From an uncultured Bacteroidales bacterium (GTDB lineage Bacteria; Bacteroidota; Bacteroidia; Bacteroidales; Bacteroidaceae): a stretch of DNA of 7,584 nt. The notes under the pieces are model-generated. The model saw only the letters and a program-made list of their open reading frames with translations. It was not told the origin of the DNA and searched no databases. The translations under genes and the position numbers were made by a program. Location of the stretch: the NCBI GenBank assembly GCA_937898885.1, contig CALDKD010000070.1:1-7584 (forward strand). Reading direction: 5' to 3'. This document shows positions 1 through 7,033 of the stretch, piece after piece (the first letter of the stretch is position 1; every line of letters starts with the position of its first letter).

Positions 1-2382
1 TGGTGGCCGGAAGTTCAGCATCAGGACCAGCAGATGCTGATGTATGCCCAGAAGTTCATTGAGGGCGGTAATGACGAGACCCTGCAATTCAAGAGCATGG
101 GTGCAATCATGCAGCTGATCGTCAGCTCGAAGACCCCGGGCGTGACGCTTAAGTCAATAAAGATCCAGGACAGCGAAAAGTCATTGAGCGGCCGTGGCGA
201 ATTTGATATTGATAATGGCGAGATTTCCCTTGGCAGCCAGAGCAAGCCGGTCACCCTTGACCTCGGCAATGGTGTCGCCCTTGGAGAAACAGCCAAGTTC
301 TTTAACATCTGCATTCCTCCCGGCACATACAACAACTTGACATTCACATTTACAGCAGTCGACGGTGCCGTTTGCACAAAGACCCGCAACACACCGCTTG
401 TGGTAGAACGCAATGTTGTCGGAAGGTTGACAACAGCCTGCGAGTTCACTCACGAGTCAGTTCAGCTCTGGGAGAACGGACCGTTCTGGGCAACGACCAA
501 TATCGGTGGCGGCGCCCCCGAAGATTACGGTTGGTATTTCTCATTTGCAAACACTGTCGGATATATCCATGACGGGACAAACTGGGTGAATGCATTGACA
601 GGAGATGTTCTGGAAGGAGGGTTCTCAACAGCAAATTACCAAAACACACCGGGATATGACGTATCAACTCTTGATGATGCTCATGATCCCGCTCATACTA
701 TCTGGGGAGGAGACTGGAGAATTCCGACAGTGTCAGAATATCAAGACCTGATGGCCAAGACAACTATAACCCCTGTTACGAATTATAATGAAACAGGTGT
801 CCGAGGTGTATTGGTGACGGGCACTGGAGACTTCAGCGAAAAATCGATATTTTTTCCTGCCGCAGGAAGATCAGACTCAAGCAATCCTGCGCAGAAAACG
901 AATAATAGTGATGGTTTCTATTATACAAATGCCGTTATGGATTGGGCTTTTCAAACATCCTCGAGGTCAAATAGGATATATTCATACGGTAATTACACTG
1001 CACGTTCTGCCCGCCCAGTACGCAGCGTTGGCATTCCCGTCACCGGCATCAGCCTTGACCGGACTTCGTTGGAAATCTATCAGGAGGAAGAGGTGACATT
1101 GACCGCAACCTTACAACCCGCAAATGCTACCTCCGGCATTGTCTGGAGCAGCAGCGATCCTTCAGTTGTCTCCGTCGATCAGGACGGCAAGATTACTGGC
1201 ATAGGGGCAGGTTATGCTACGGTCATAGCAAAATCAACGAACAGTGATATCTTCGCTCTATGTACAGTGTGTATCAAGCCTTATTACCATGTTACTTCCG
1301 TTGGTATTAACAAGACAGGCCTAGATACATTCGTTGGTGCGACAGAACAGCTGACTGCAATTTTTACTCCTAGCAACGCTACGAACCAGAATGTAAGCTG
1401 GGCAAGCAATAATTCATCCGTCGCAAGAGTATCCTCTTCAGGTCTGGTAACAGCTGTATCCACCGGTACAGCTACGATTACCGTTACCACCGAAGAGGGT
1501 TCCTACAAGGCCACCTGCACAGTCAATGTCAAGCCTCATGCGAATGGAGTCTCTCTTGATAAGACTTCGCTGAGTCTGTGCACAAACGAAGTGTATCCTC
1601 TGGTTGCTACAGTATCTCCAGCCAATGCGTTGAATCAGAATGTCACCTGGTTCAGCAATAACACAGGTGTAGTAACGGTGGATGCAAACGGACAGCTTTA
1701 CGGAGTTGGATTAGGGACGGCAACCGTTACTGTGACCACCGAGGATGGTTCATACAAGGCTACCTGCATCGTCAAAGTAAAAGATGGTGTCCGTCTCTGG
1801 AAAGATGGCCCTATCTGGTCACGGACAAACGTCGGAGCATCAAGGCCTGAAGATAGCGGATTATTCTTCTCATGGGGGAACAAAGAGGGCCACGCATTAG
1901 GGTCGGATGGCAACTTTGATTATGCATTCAATAGCAACACCTATTCGTCTACCGCGGGCTCTGAGATAGCAGGAGATATTCCTATTAACAGCGATGCAGC
2001 TAGATATTACATGGGTGGAGACTGGAGAATGCCGACATATCTGGAATTCAGGACGCTGTTCAATGAAGATGGATCAAACCTGACCGAAGTCGAATATATG
2101 CAGGCTGATGGAGTCCGGGGAATGGTGATCCGCGGTAAAGGGAATTACAGTGACCATGCAATCTTCCTGCCTAAAACAGGTATGGGTAGCGGAAATAGCT
2201 TGTCCTATCCAGAGGCCGGCAGATATTGGTCAAGATCCATTTATTCAAATACTGACTGCGCGATGATGCTATATTTCAGTGAGGCCATAAACAAACCTGG
2301 AGAGCCATTTGTTCCTGAAAGCCATAGTACAAGCTATATGGCGCGGTACTACGGTATTCCGATACGCCCTGTTCAGGATTAA
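1..2382 (+). CDS. Large surface protein: fimbrillin-like region, FISUMP-like domain, three BIG2 Ig-like domains, second FISUMP-like domain (5' end outside window)
   Basis: The frame is open from base 1 and the reading before the first Met (WWPEVQHQDQQ) continues the protein, so the true start and signal peptide lie upstream. Numbering from the Met at base 34, residues 1-140 resemble the beta-rich fimbrillin-like domain of Bacteroidales lipoproteins (LQFKSMGAIMQL; IPPGTYNNLTFTFTAVDG). Residues 143-332 form a FISUMP-like domain (LWENGPFWATTNIGG, GGDWRIPT near 225, IFFPAAGR). Residues 334-415, 416-501 and 502-585 are BIG2 Ig-like repeats (VTGISLDRTSLEI; the W-S-S/N-n-x-x-V-x-V and T-G-T-A-T-I-T-V patterns). 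Residues 586-782 repeat the FISUMP module (LWKDGPIWSRTNVG, GGDWRMPT near 661, GRYWSRS, ending IPIRPVQD). Such proteins are normally exported to the cell surface and may act in adhesion; that role is inferred. It ends just before a strong hairpin and is convergent with the next gene. Confidence 0.9.
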   Translation, partial: WWPEVQHQDQQMLMYAQKFIEGGNDETLQFKSMGAIMQLIVSSKTPGVTLKSIKIQDSEKSLSGRGEFDIDNGEISLGSQSKPVTLDLGNGVALGETAKFFNICIPPGTYNNLTFTFTAVDGAVCTKTRNTPLVVERNVVGRLTTACEFTHESVQLWENGPFWATTNIGGGAPEDYGWYFSFANTVGYIHDGTNWVNALTGDVLEGGFSTANYQNTPGYDVSTLDDAHDPAHTIWGGDWRIPTVSEYQDLMAKTTITPVTNYNETGVRGVLVTGTGDFSEKSIFFPAAGRSDSSNPAQKTNNSDGFYYTNAVMDWAFQTSSRSNRIYSYGNYTARSARPVRSVGIPVTGISLDRTSLEIYQEEEVTLTATLQPANATSGIVWSSSDPSVVSVDQDGKITGIGAGYATVIAKSTNSDIFALCTVCIKPYYHVTSVGINKTGLDTFVGATEQLTAIFTPSNATNQNVSWASNNSSVARVSSSGLVTAVSTGTATITVTTEEGSYKATCTVNVKPHANGVSLDKTSLSLCTNEVYPLVATVSPANALNQNVTWFSNNTGVVTVDANGQLYGVGLGTATVTVTTEDGSYKATCIVKVKDGVRLWKDGPIWSRTNVGASRPEDSGLFFSWGNKEGHALGSDGNFDYAFNSNTYSSTAGSEIAGDIPINSDAARYYMGGDWRMPTYLEFRTLFNEDGSNLTEVEYMQADGVRGMVIRGKGNYSDHAIFLPKTGMGSGNSLSYPEAGRYWSRSIYSNTDCAMMLYFSEAINKPGEPFVPESHSTSYMARYYGIPIRPVQD
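1474..1782 (+). repeat. DNA-level repeat between BIG2 domains 2 and 3
   Basis: The ends of the second and third Ig-like domains (1474-1533 and 1723-1782) align over 60 bases without gaps, with 13 differences by eye. Both encode a T-V-T-T-E-(E/D)-G-S-Y-K-A-T-C core. The differences are mostly at third codon positions, which points to an older tandem domain duplication kept under protein selection. The first BIG2 domain is much more diverged. Confidence 0.75.
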
Positions 2383-2405
2383 CAACATATAGAAACACTC
2401 TGATT

Positions 2406-2435
2406 ACAGCCACGGCCATCACGGTCCGTGGCTGT
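2406..2435 (+). terminator. Strong hairpin, probable terminator
   Basis: A perfect 10-base-pair stem (ACAGCCACGG with CCGTGGCTGT) closes a 10-base loop, 23 bases after the stop of the large surface protein. The run of T after it is weak (TCATTTATG). The stem is symmetric and lies between convergent genes, so it could also stop transcripts arriving from the TlpA-like gene on the minus strand. Confidence 0.75.
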
Positions 2436-2497
2436 TCATTTATGCAGAAACATATTGATTTTGTCGCGCAGACAGATCAATTCATCCTGCACAAGAC

Positions 2498-2655
2498 TTA
2501 TTGAAAAGCAACCTAAAACTCTTTAAGTTCTGTAGTAGTAAAGAGATAGACATAAGCCGCCAAACTCTGTATGTTTCTTGGCAACTGAAAGAAAGAATCT
2601 TTATTGAAAAACAACCGAGAACCCTCCATGTTTGTGGAAAAATTCCAGCTTTGAT
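2498..2655. repeat. Intergenic imperfect direct repeats in AT-rich non-coding DNA
   Basis: The 304-base gap 2383-2686 holds the hairpin described separately and this repeat region. TTATTGAAAAGCAACC at 2498 recurs as TTATTGAAAAACAACC at 2601 (103 bases apart), and the similarity extends to about 24 bases with 4 differences. On the plus strand the two copies read RLIEKQPKTL and RIFIEKQPRTL in different frames. An ATG-less plus-strand frame stays open from about 2459 to 2665. Right after the second copy, 2626-2655 matches a segment at 7475-7502. No convincing protein is encoded, and a decayed repeat element or mobile-element end is the best guess. Confidence 0.45.
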
Positions 2656-2686
2656 ATCCACGTAAATTATGTAAAATAAATTATGG

Positions 2687-4186
2687 TCAGAATAACTTCT
2701 CAATAGTATCTTTAGTTCTTTCTAATGATGGCCGGAGATGTTCCCCATAATTTACCATTGTTCCTTTCTTATCTATCAAAATGTAGAATGGAATGCCACG
2801 TCCGGTGTGGAAGATTGGATCCAACCCAATGAGCTGGTCATTTGTAAGATGATAGTCTTCTATTCCCGTCAAATCATCTTTGATATCATCCCCTTTATCA
2901 AGATAGAAGTTGACAATTCTTATTGGTTTCCCTTTTAATTCAAGAGCCAACTGTTGCTGGTAAGGTTTCTCCTGAATCGTGCCGGAGCACCAGTTGGCAC
3001 CAATGCTGATGTATATGACTGAGCCGTCATTACTGCTGATGATGTCGCGCAACAGTCTCAGTCCGGCATTCTCTCTATCAAAGATGCGGACCCCGTCCTT
3101 TGCTTTATCTCCATTGAGAATCATTTCTGAAAGAAGACGAGGATTGTCTCTATATGCTTTCTTTTCCCAATATCTGTCGCGGATGGACAGTTTCAGCAGC
3201 GGGAATGTCACATTCTCATTGAAGATTTCAAGATTCTTCTCGAAGTCATCGACTTCATTATTCTCCAGAAGGGAAGCAAAAAGGCCCGTCAGAAGCATTT
3301 GAGACATCATGCTGTTGACGGCTGAACTTGTGAGAAAAGATGCGTTTTCTTCAATGGAAGCGAATACCTTCCGACGCCGCTCCGCAGGAATTGATCCATA
3401 TAGCCAACCGGTGATGTTCTCTGTCAGAGCACAAAGCTTGCTGTTGAAACAATCCGAACGGAACAGATGTTCAATATCACCAAGATTGAAATAGTCCGAA
3501 ACATCCTCTCCATCAGACCGGTAAAGAGATAATGCTCCAACAAGGCTCGAATAATAATCTATCTCAATCTCCTGCTTGCAGAACGAGACCAATTCCTCAT
3601 TGGGATTCTCTGTGGAAACGAATTCCCGTAAACGGATCATCTGCTCGTTCAGACAAGCATCTATAGCATTCTTATAATCCGATGCGCTTTCATAGAGACG
3701 CCTTGGCTGGCCATTACTGTCAAGAACAGCCCAATCGACCGATGAGAATGAAGGCCAGGCAGCGGTGTAGTACTTCATAAGAAAAACATGCAGCTTCTCG
3801 TTGTTTTCTGAGCCGCTACCGCTGATGGACACATTGTTGAAGTCATCGAAATCAATCTCAATATGAAGGGAGTCACCCGGGCTGATCAATAATCTGTCAA
3901 CGAATGGAGCCATCGAGATATCGCGCAGAGCATACGGTTGTGTCTCAAAAGAAAAAGATGCATCGTCCCAGATCCGAGACTTCTGCTGCCTGCTCCATCT
4001 GTCATAGAACGGCAACGAGATTGTTATGTCTGTAGTCTTTGGATAGATATCGCGGTTTGCAATAACGCCGGTAATTATGGCCGGATTTTCATCCGCAGAC
4101 CCTGTTTCCAATGAAATCGGTGCTTTGTGTGCGCATGAAATACAAATAATAATTACTGATACAAATACGCAAAACTTCTTTATCAT
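2687..4186 (-). CDS. TlpA/thioredoxin-fold lipoprotein with degenerate active site
   Basis: This 499-residue protein starts with a lipoprotein-type signal (MIKKFCVFVSVIIICISC), with Cys18 as the likely lipidated residue, so it should be anchored in the envelope facing the periplasm. The N-terminal region fits the extra domain of Bacteroidales TlpA-like proteins (LLISPGDSLHIEIDFDD, then SGSGSENNEKLHVFL). A long helical middle leads to a C-terminal thioredoxin-like domain from about residue 380: VIYISIGANWCSG, then a cis-proline segment GIPFYILIDKKG (Pro466). The usual W-C-x-x-C reads W399-C400-S-G-T403, so the resolving Cys is absent. Family members normally reduce or isomerise disulfides; this one probably cannot run the standard two-Cys cycle. 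The ATG at 4186 gives a good signal peptide. It appears to be transcribed alone. Confidence 0.85.
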   Translation of the reverse strand: MIKKFCVFVSVIIICISCAHKAPISLETGSADENPAIITGVIANRDIYPKTTDITISLPFYDRWSRQQKSRIWDDASFSFETQPYALRDISMAPFVDRLLISPGDSLHIEIDFDDFNNVSISGSGSENNEKLHVFLMKYYTAAWPSFSSVDWAVLDSNGQPRRLYESASDYKNAIDACLNEQMIRLREFVSTENPNEELVSFCKQEIEIDYYSSLVGALSLYRSDGEDVSDYFNLGDIEHLFRSDCFNSKLCALTENITGWLYGSIPAERRRKVFASIEENASFLTSSAVNSMMSQMLLTGLFASLLENNEVDDFEKNLEIFNENVTFPLLKLSIRDRYWEKKAYRDNPRLLSEMILNGDKAKDGVRIFDRENAGLRLLRDIISSNDGSVIYISIGANWCSGTIQEKPYQQQLALELKGKPIRIVNFYLDKGDDIKDDLTGIEDYHLTNDQLIGLDPIFHTGRGIPFYILIDKKGTMVNYGEHLRPSLERTKDTIEKLF

Positions 4187-4205
4187 ATCTGGCTTTTGTT
4201 CTATA

Positions 4206-4213
4206 CAAATCTA
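4206..4213 (-). promoter_or_regulatory. Possible -7 element for the TlpA-like gene
   Basis: On the minus strand TAGATTTG fits the Bacteroidota -7 consensus TAnnTTTG and sits 19 bases before the ATG at 4186. I see no good -33 TTTG at the right distance, so this is tentative. Confidence 0.35.
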
Positions 4214-4418
4214 ACAAATATTTACGAATGTGTGTTCCATCTGATAACACAATGAGTCTGGCCTTAGGGTTGACATGTGGATTTTGCGTCCTGATGCAGA
4301 GCATACCAAAGTTATTGTTTTCGTCGCGTATATCAAGCTAACTTGTTTCCGAAATCCGAAGACTCTTGCCGTCCATCAAACCTACATGTTTAACGCCCCT
4401 AACAACATCAGTTGTGGT
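4214..4418. other. Intergenic stretch with no supported gene
   Basis: This stretch lies between the TlpA-like gene and the 3' end of the IS30 remnant. Short frames are open on both strands but show no recognisable motif, signal or start context. The minus frame after the transposase stop stays open for 26 more codons and ends at a TAG near 4339. An AACTTGT at 4340-4346 repeats, in inverted form, the ACAAGTT at 5030-5036 beside the other side of the IS, but similarity beyond those bases is weak, so a second IS end is not established. Confidence 0.4.
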
Positions 4419-4934
4419 TTACACAAACACCCTTGCATCCAGCCCAGTCGATTTGCTGAACACCTGATTGGGAGTTAGGAAACCGTGTCTCTTCCTCGGT
4501 CTTTCGTTCAGTTTGCGCTCAACTTCTTCGAGAAACTCCTGCGTGATGTTCGTGAAGTCTGAGCCCTTGGGGATATACTGACGGATGAGTCCGTTGGTGT
4601 TTTCGTTGGCTCCTCGCTCCCAGGAATGGTAAGGCCTGGCGAAGAAGAACCCCACACTTGTAGCCCTGGAAACGCGTTCGTGTTCTGCAAACTGCAAGCC
4701 GTTGTCAGCAGTGATGGTCTTCACGAGGTCGTACTGTTTGCGGCATACTCCCACTATCTGCTCGGGACTGTAATCCATAAGAATCATCTCATCCACCTTC
4801 TTCCTAACATCTTCCTTGAACCTGCGTGGCAGATGGCGGCAACGCCATCGGTGGGCGGCCCTCTCCTTCTTCGTGCACCCGGCCTCCAGTTTTGCAGCGA
4901 TCTGATACCGCTGCCACTCTCTTAAATGCGTCAT
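4419..4934 (-). pseudogene. IS30-family transposase with two internal deletions
   Basis: The 171 residues are collinear with pieces of IS30-type transposases, which are normally about 310-350 residues. Residues 1-24 are the start of the helix-turn-helix domain (EWQRYQIAAKLEAGCTKKE). The recognition-helix part is missing, and the text jumps to the linker (DYSPEQIVGVCR, 54-65). Residues 68-160 are the C-terminal DDE part: TITADNG with Asp77, PYHSWERGANENTNGLIRQY with Glu106, RPRKRHGFLTPNQVF. The segment with the first catalytic Asp (the W/L-E-x-D-T motif) is absent between about residues 67 and 68. Both deletions keep the frame. The last residues (GLDARVFV) may be read-through into flanking DNA. 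Without the first Asp and an intact DNA-binding helix it cannot transpose by itself. Confidence 0.85.
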
Positions 4935-5036
4935 TTTTGAACCTGTTTTGCGGGCAGACCGCCCAGATGTAAAGATTTATACTTAATATAAACCTTTATC
5001 TCACAGATTCTTTCTCAAAAATTGCGTTTACAAGTT
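4419..5036 (-). mobile_element. Remnant of an IS30-family insertion sequence
   Basis: This is the transposase remnant plus its upstream non-coding side. On the minus strand the outer edge reads TTGTAAACGCAATTTTTGAG (5033 down to 5014), which has the look of an IS30-type terminal repeat (ACGCAA followed by a T-rich run). Just beyond 5036 the plus strand turns into the tail of a FISUMP-type gene, consistent with an insertion junction. I could not find a convincing partner repeat after the transposase, so that end is probably lost and the 4419 boundary is only the end of the coding remnant. Confidence 0.5.
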
Positions 5037-5135
5037 GAATCCGGCTGGTTCCGTTCAGACGGTAAATACGGCCGGACAATGGCTTCCGACACCAGCATAC
5101 AAGAATACTACGTCAGACTCGTGAAGAAAATATGA
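5037..5135 (+). pseudogene. C-terminal remnant of a FISUMP-type protein
   Basis: From about 5037 the plus strand reads about 32 codons to a TGA at 5133-5135. They begin ESGWFRSDGKYGRT and end with QEYYVRLVKKI. The ending matches the characteristic C-terminus of FISUMP-like domains (compare YGYSVRLVTD at the end of the neighbour and IPIRPVQD in the first gene). The frame is open back to about 4992, but those codons lie in IS sequence. There is no start and no upstream half on the other side of the IS, so the rest of the gene was removed after or during insertion. Its stop lies 3 bases from the stop of the convergent lipoprotein gene. The call rests on a short match. Confidence 0.5.
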
Positions 5136-5138
5136 CCA

Positions 5139-6788
5139 TTATTCTTTCACATCTGTGACCAGGCGGACAGAGTAGCCATAGAAACGGTCTGCCGACTCGT
5201 CAAGTATCAATACGATGTCGGAGAAGTACACACGGTATGCGGAGTTGCCCAAGTGCGGAGAAGACGACCAATAGTTGCCGGCTCTGTCGCAACCGGCCAC
5301 TTCTGATGAACCATAGCGGCGGCCGGCAGCGGGAAGGAAGACCACTCCATCGGGAAGTTCCGTAACCGTACCTGAAATCGGATCTCCGATATAATCATCG
5401 GGATAGATCACAAGGCCCATCTTTCCGCAATAGGTAATATTGAAAGAATACGTCTTGTCTTCACCTCTACCGCCATTGACAGTGCGTACTTTGAACAGAT
5501 ACCACCATTCCTCTTTGGAGAGCACACGCCAGGTGCCGCTGTCATCTATGGCTGAACCCCAATCGACAACGCTATCGCCAGAAACCATATAATCAGAGTC
5601 GCTAATTGAAACATTGATACCGTAATATTCCGCTGTACCCTTGACATGCAATGCATTAGGTGACCATCCGAACAGGTCGACCTTGGCGCCATCAGTTTGC
5701 CTCGGGGCTTCTTGGGGGATGTCGATGGTCGTATTGCCGGCAACGCTACCCACATAGTCGTACTGATGATCTGCGAAAGCCCAGGAATAAATACCGTTGA
5801 TGCCATCATACGTCGCCTGGAGATTGCCCTTTGAGAAATAGACCTTCTTTCCTGATGAATCCACAGTGAACTCTCCCGGAAGCGCACCATCAGGAAGAGC
5901 GTGAACCAGTTGGCAGACGGTATTGACAGACGTCGCTGCAGACAATGACTTCGTTGTGAAATTCTTGTCTTCGAAGCTGTCCTGGCCCTGTGCAACCGTC
6001 AGGATGCGCGCTTCAGATGCTCCTTGAAGCACAGGAACGGCTATCTGGAAAACTGCCTCACCCTCGGCATTAACCTTGCTCGCGGCGAAGTATTCGTCAC
6101 CTGTTCTGGTTATGGTTCCGTTTGCGTCACCAGCCACGGTTGGAGCGGAAGTTCCTGAAAGGGTGAGCTTGCATGCCGTATTCACATTGCTCAATGTGGC
6201 ATTGTCAATGGCGGTATTGGCATAGAGGCCAGTACAGTTGACCTTGATGACGGAAGTCGCGAACTTGAAAGGAACGATGGCGTTATTGATAGTTTCCTCG
6301 TTGTTGTAGTCCAATGTGGCGTAGGCCACGAAGGGAGCCTTCGTGCTGCTCTGGTTGGCAAGAGAGATAGAAATAGCACCTTCGCTGACAGCCGGCGCTT
6401 CGGTGAGAAGCGGGCTGTACACAAGTGTGAGCTTCTCTGTTCCGGTAGCCGGTGTTTTTACAGTATGGTCGGTGTCTGTGGAGAGAAGAGCATACCTGTC
6501 TTCGGTGCCATCGAGCGATGCTACCAGTGATCCAATGCACTCGGTTCCATCGAACACATAAACGGTTTCGCCGCCTTCCCAGGACACTCGGACGTTATTC
6601 ACGAGGGATGCTTTAGTCGCATCGACCTGGGTGTATTCCCCCATCAATCCATTGATACTGATTTCGATGGTCTCCTTGGTGTTGGCCACTGGTTCAACGC
6701 CATTGATTTCTTTCTGGCAGGAAACAGCCAGCACAGCGAAGACCGCTGCGTAAAGGATAGCCCTGATTGTCTTTTTCTTATCTGTCAT
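5139..6788 (-). CDS. Fimbrillin-like / FISUMP-domain surface lipoprotein
   Basis: The 549-residue product starts MTDKKKTIRAILYAAVFAVL and has a lipobox AVSC with Cys24, so it should be a lipid-anchored exported protein. A TTG start 15 bases upstream is possible but would overlap the small gene before it; the ATG lies 8 bases after that gene's stop and puts the Lys cluster at the N-terminus. Residues 25-300 are a beta-rich, Ser/Thr-rich fimbrillin-like region (VRVSWEGGETVYVFDG; FKFATSVIKVNCTG; YFAASKVNAEGEAVFQIAVP). Residues 305-549 form a FISUMP-type domain of the GxFxVxxxGKKVYFSKGNLQ subtype, with WAFADHQYDYVG, TWRVLSKEEWWYLF, VFLPAAGRR, GNYWSSS and the terminal YGYSVRLV. It is probably a surface or fimbria-related protein; the ligand is unknown. 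It is likely co-transcribed with the 47-residue gene from the promoter at 6972-7003. Confidence 0.88.
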   Translation of the reverse strand: MTDKKKTIRAILYAAVFAVLAVSCQKEINGVEPVANTKETIEISINGLMGEYTQVDATKASLVNNVRVSWEGGETVYVFDGTECIGSLVASLDGTEDRYALLSTDTDHTVKTPATGTEKLTLVYSPLLTEAPAVSEGAISISLANQSSTKAPFVAYATLDYNNEETINNAIVPFKFATSVIKVNCTGLYANTAIDNATLSNVNTACKLTLSGTSAPTVAGDANGTITRTGDEYFAASKVNAEGEAVFQIAVPVLQGASEARILTVAQGQDSFEDKNFTTKSLSAATSVNTVCQLVHALPDGALPGEFTVDSSGKKVYFSKGNLQATYDGINGIYSWAFADHQYDYVGSVAGNTTIDIPQEAPRQTDGAKVDLFGWSPNALHVKGTAEYYGINVSISDSDYMVSGDSVVDWGSAIDDSGTWRVLSKEEWWYLFKVRTVNGGRGEDKTYSFNITYCGKMGLVIYPDDYIGDPISGTVTELPDGVVFLPAAGRRYGSSEVAGCDRAGNYWSSSPHLGNSAYRVYFSDIVLILDESADRFYGYSVRLVTDVKE

Positions 6789-6796
6789 ATTGTCTA

Positions 6797-6940
6797 TTAC
6801 CAATTATCATCTCCTTCCCGCATTTCTCCATCTACGGGGCTGGCATGGCAGATTATGTCCTGATTATTGAGGCCGATTACACAGACCTCCGGACTATTAT
6901 ACAGTCTCCCCTGACTTGAGAAAGCGATGTTGTCGTTCAT
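6797..6940 (-). CDS. Small 47-residue protein preceding the lipoprotein gene
   Basis: The ORF begins MNDNIAFSSQGRLYNSPEV and ends REGDDNW. It lies between a strong promoter and the lipoprotein start, with 8 bases to the next ATG. The pattern Y-x-S-P-E-V, then hydrophobic residues, I-I-C-x-(A)-S and an acidic tail resembles a class of 40-60-residue Bacteroidales proteins (YxSPExE...ICTS...) that often precede fimbrillin-like lipoprotein genes. I place it there from memory of the pattern. It has no signal peptide or membrane segment. Cys20 and Cys31 are its only cysteines. Function is unknown; secreted peptide precursor, or leader of the operon, are both open. Sensible codons throughout and tight operon spacing support it as real. 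Confidence 0.7.
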   Translation of the reverse strand: MNDNIAFSSQGRLYNSPEVCVIGLNNQDIICHASPVDGEMREGDDNW

Positions 6941-6971
6941 TGTATTTGCTGCTGATTGTCAATCCAACGCA

Positions 6972-7003
6972 CAAAATTAGTCCTTTACAATGGGTTTACC
7001 AAA
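6972..7003 (-). promoter_or_regulatory. Bacteroidota-type promoter of the small gene/lipoprotein operon
   Basis: On the minus strand TTTG (7003-7000), 20 bases, then TAATTTTG (6979-6972) matches the -33 TTTG / -7 TAnnTTTG consensus with normal spacing. The start of transcription would fall near 6965-6968, leaving a leader of about 25-30 bases before the ATG at 6940. No ribosome binding site of the GGAGG type is visible, as usual in this phylum. Confidence 0.75.
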
Positions 7004-7033
7004 GGAAAGGACTATATAGAAATACATGGGAGT

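Noticed and set aside
2482..2703. Minus-strand frame of 73 codons over the intergenic repeats
   Set aside because: It overlaps the stop of the TlpA-like gene, is rich in Ser, Leu, Phe and Cys as expected from AT-rich non-coding DNA, and contains the direct repeats in two different frames.
4089..4304. Minus-strand frame of 71 codons overlapping the start of the TlpA-like gene
   Set aside because: It runs out of frame through the signal peptide region of a well-supported gene and has no motif of its own.
4275..4478. Plus-strand frame of 67 codons starting MWILRPDAEHT
   Set aside because: It overlaps the 3' end of the transposase remnant on the other strand, has no promoter or recognisable domain, and its composition does not look like a conserved protein.
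4340..5036. A complete 697-base IS30 element bounded by AACTTGT and its inverted copy
   Set aside because: Only the outer 7 bases match well. Beyond them the match is patchy, and the internal ACGCAA plus T-rich pattern of the 5' end is missing at the other end, so a full element is not supported.
5041..5075. Nested inverted repeats (CCGGC/GCCGG around CCGT-TCAG-ACGG) downstream of the lipoprotein gene on the minus strand, possible terminator
   Set aside because: They lie inside the FISUMP tail remnant, have long internal unpaired stretches and no T-run in either direction, so a terminator call is not supported.
6801..6803. TTG as start codon of the 549-residue lipoprotein, adding five residues
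   Set aside because: It would overlap the end of the 47-residue gene, and the ATG at 6788 gives a normal lipoprotein signal with the Lys cluster near the N-terminus.
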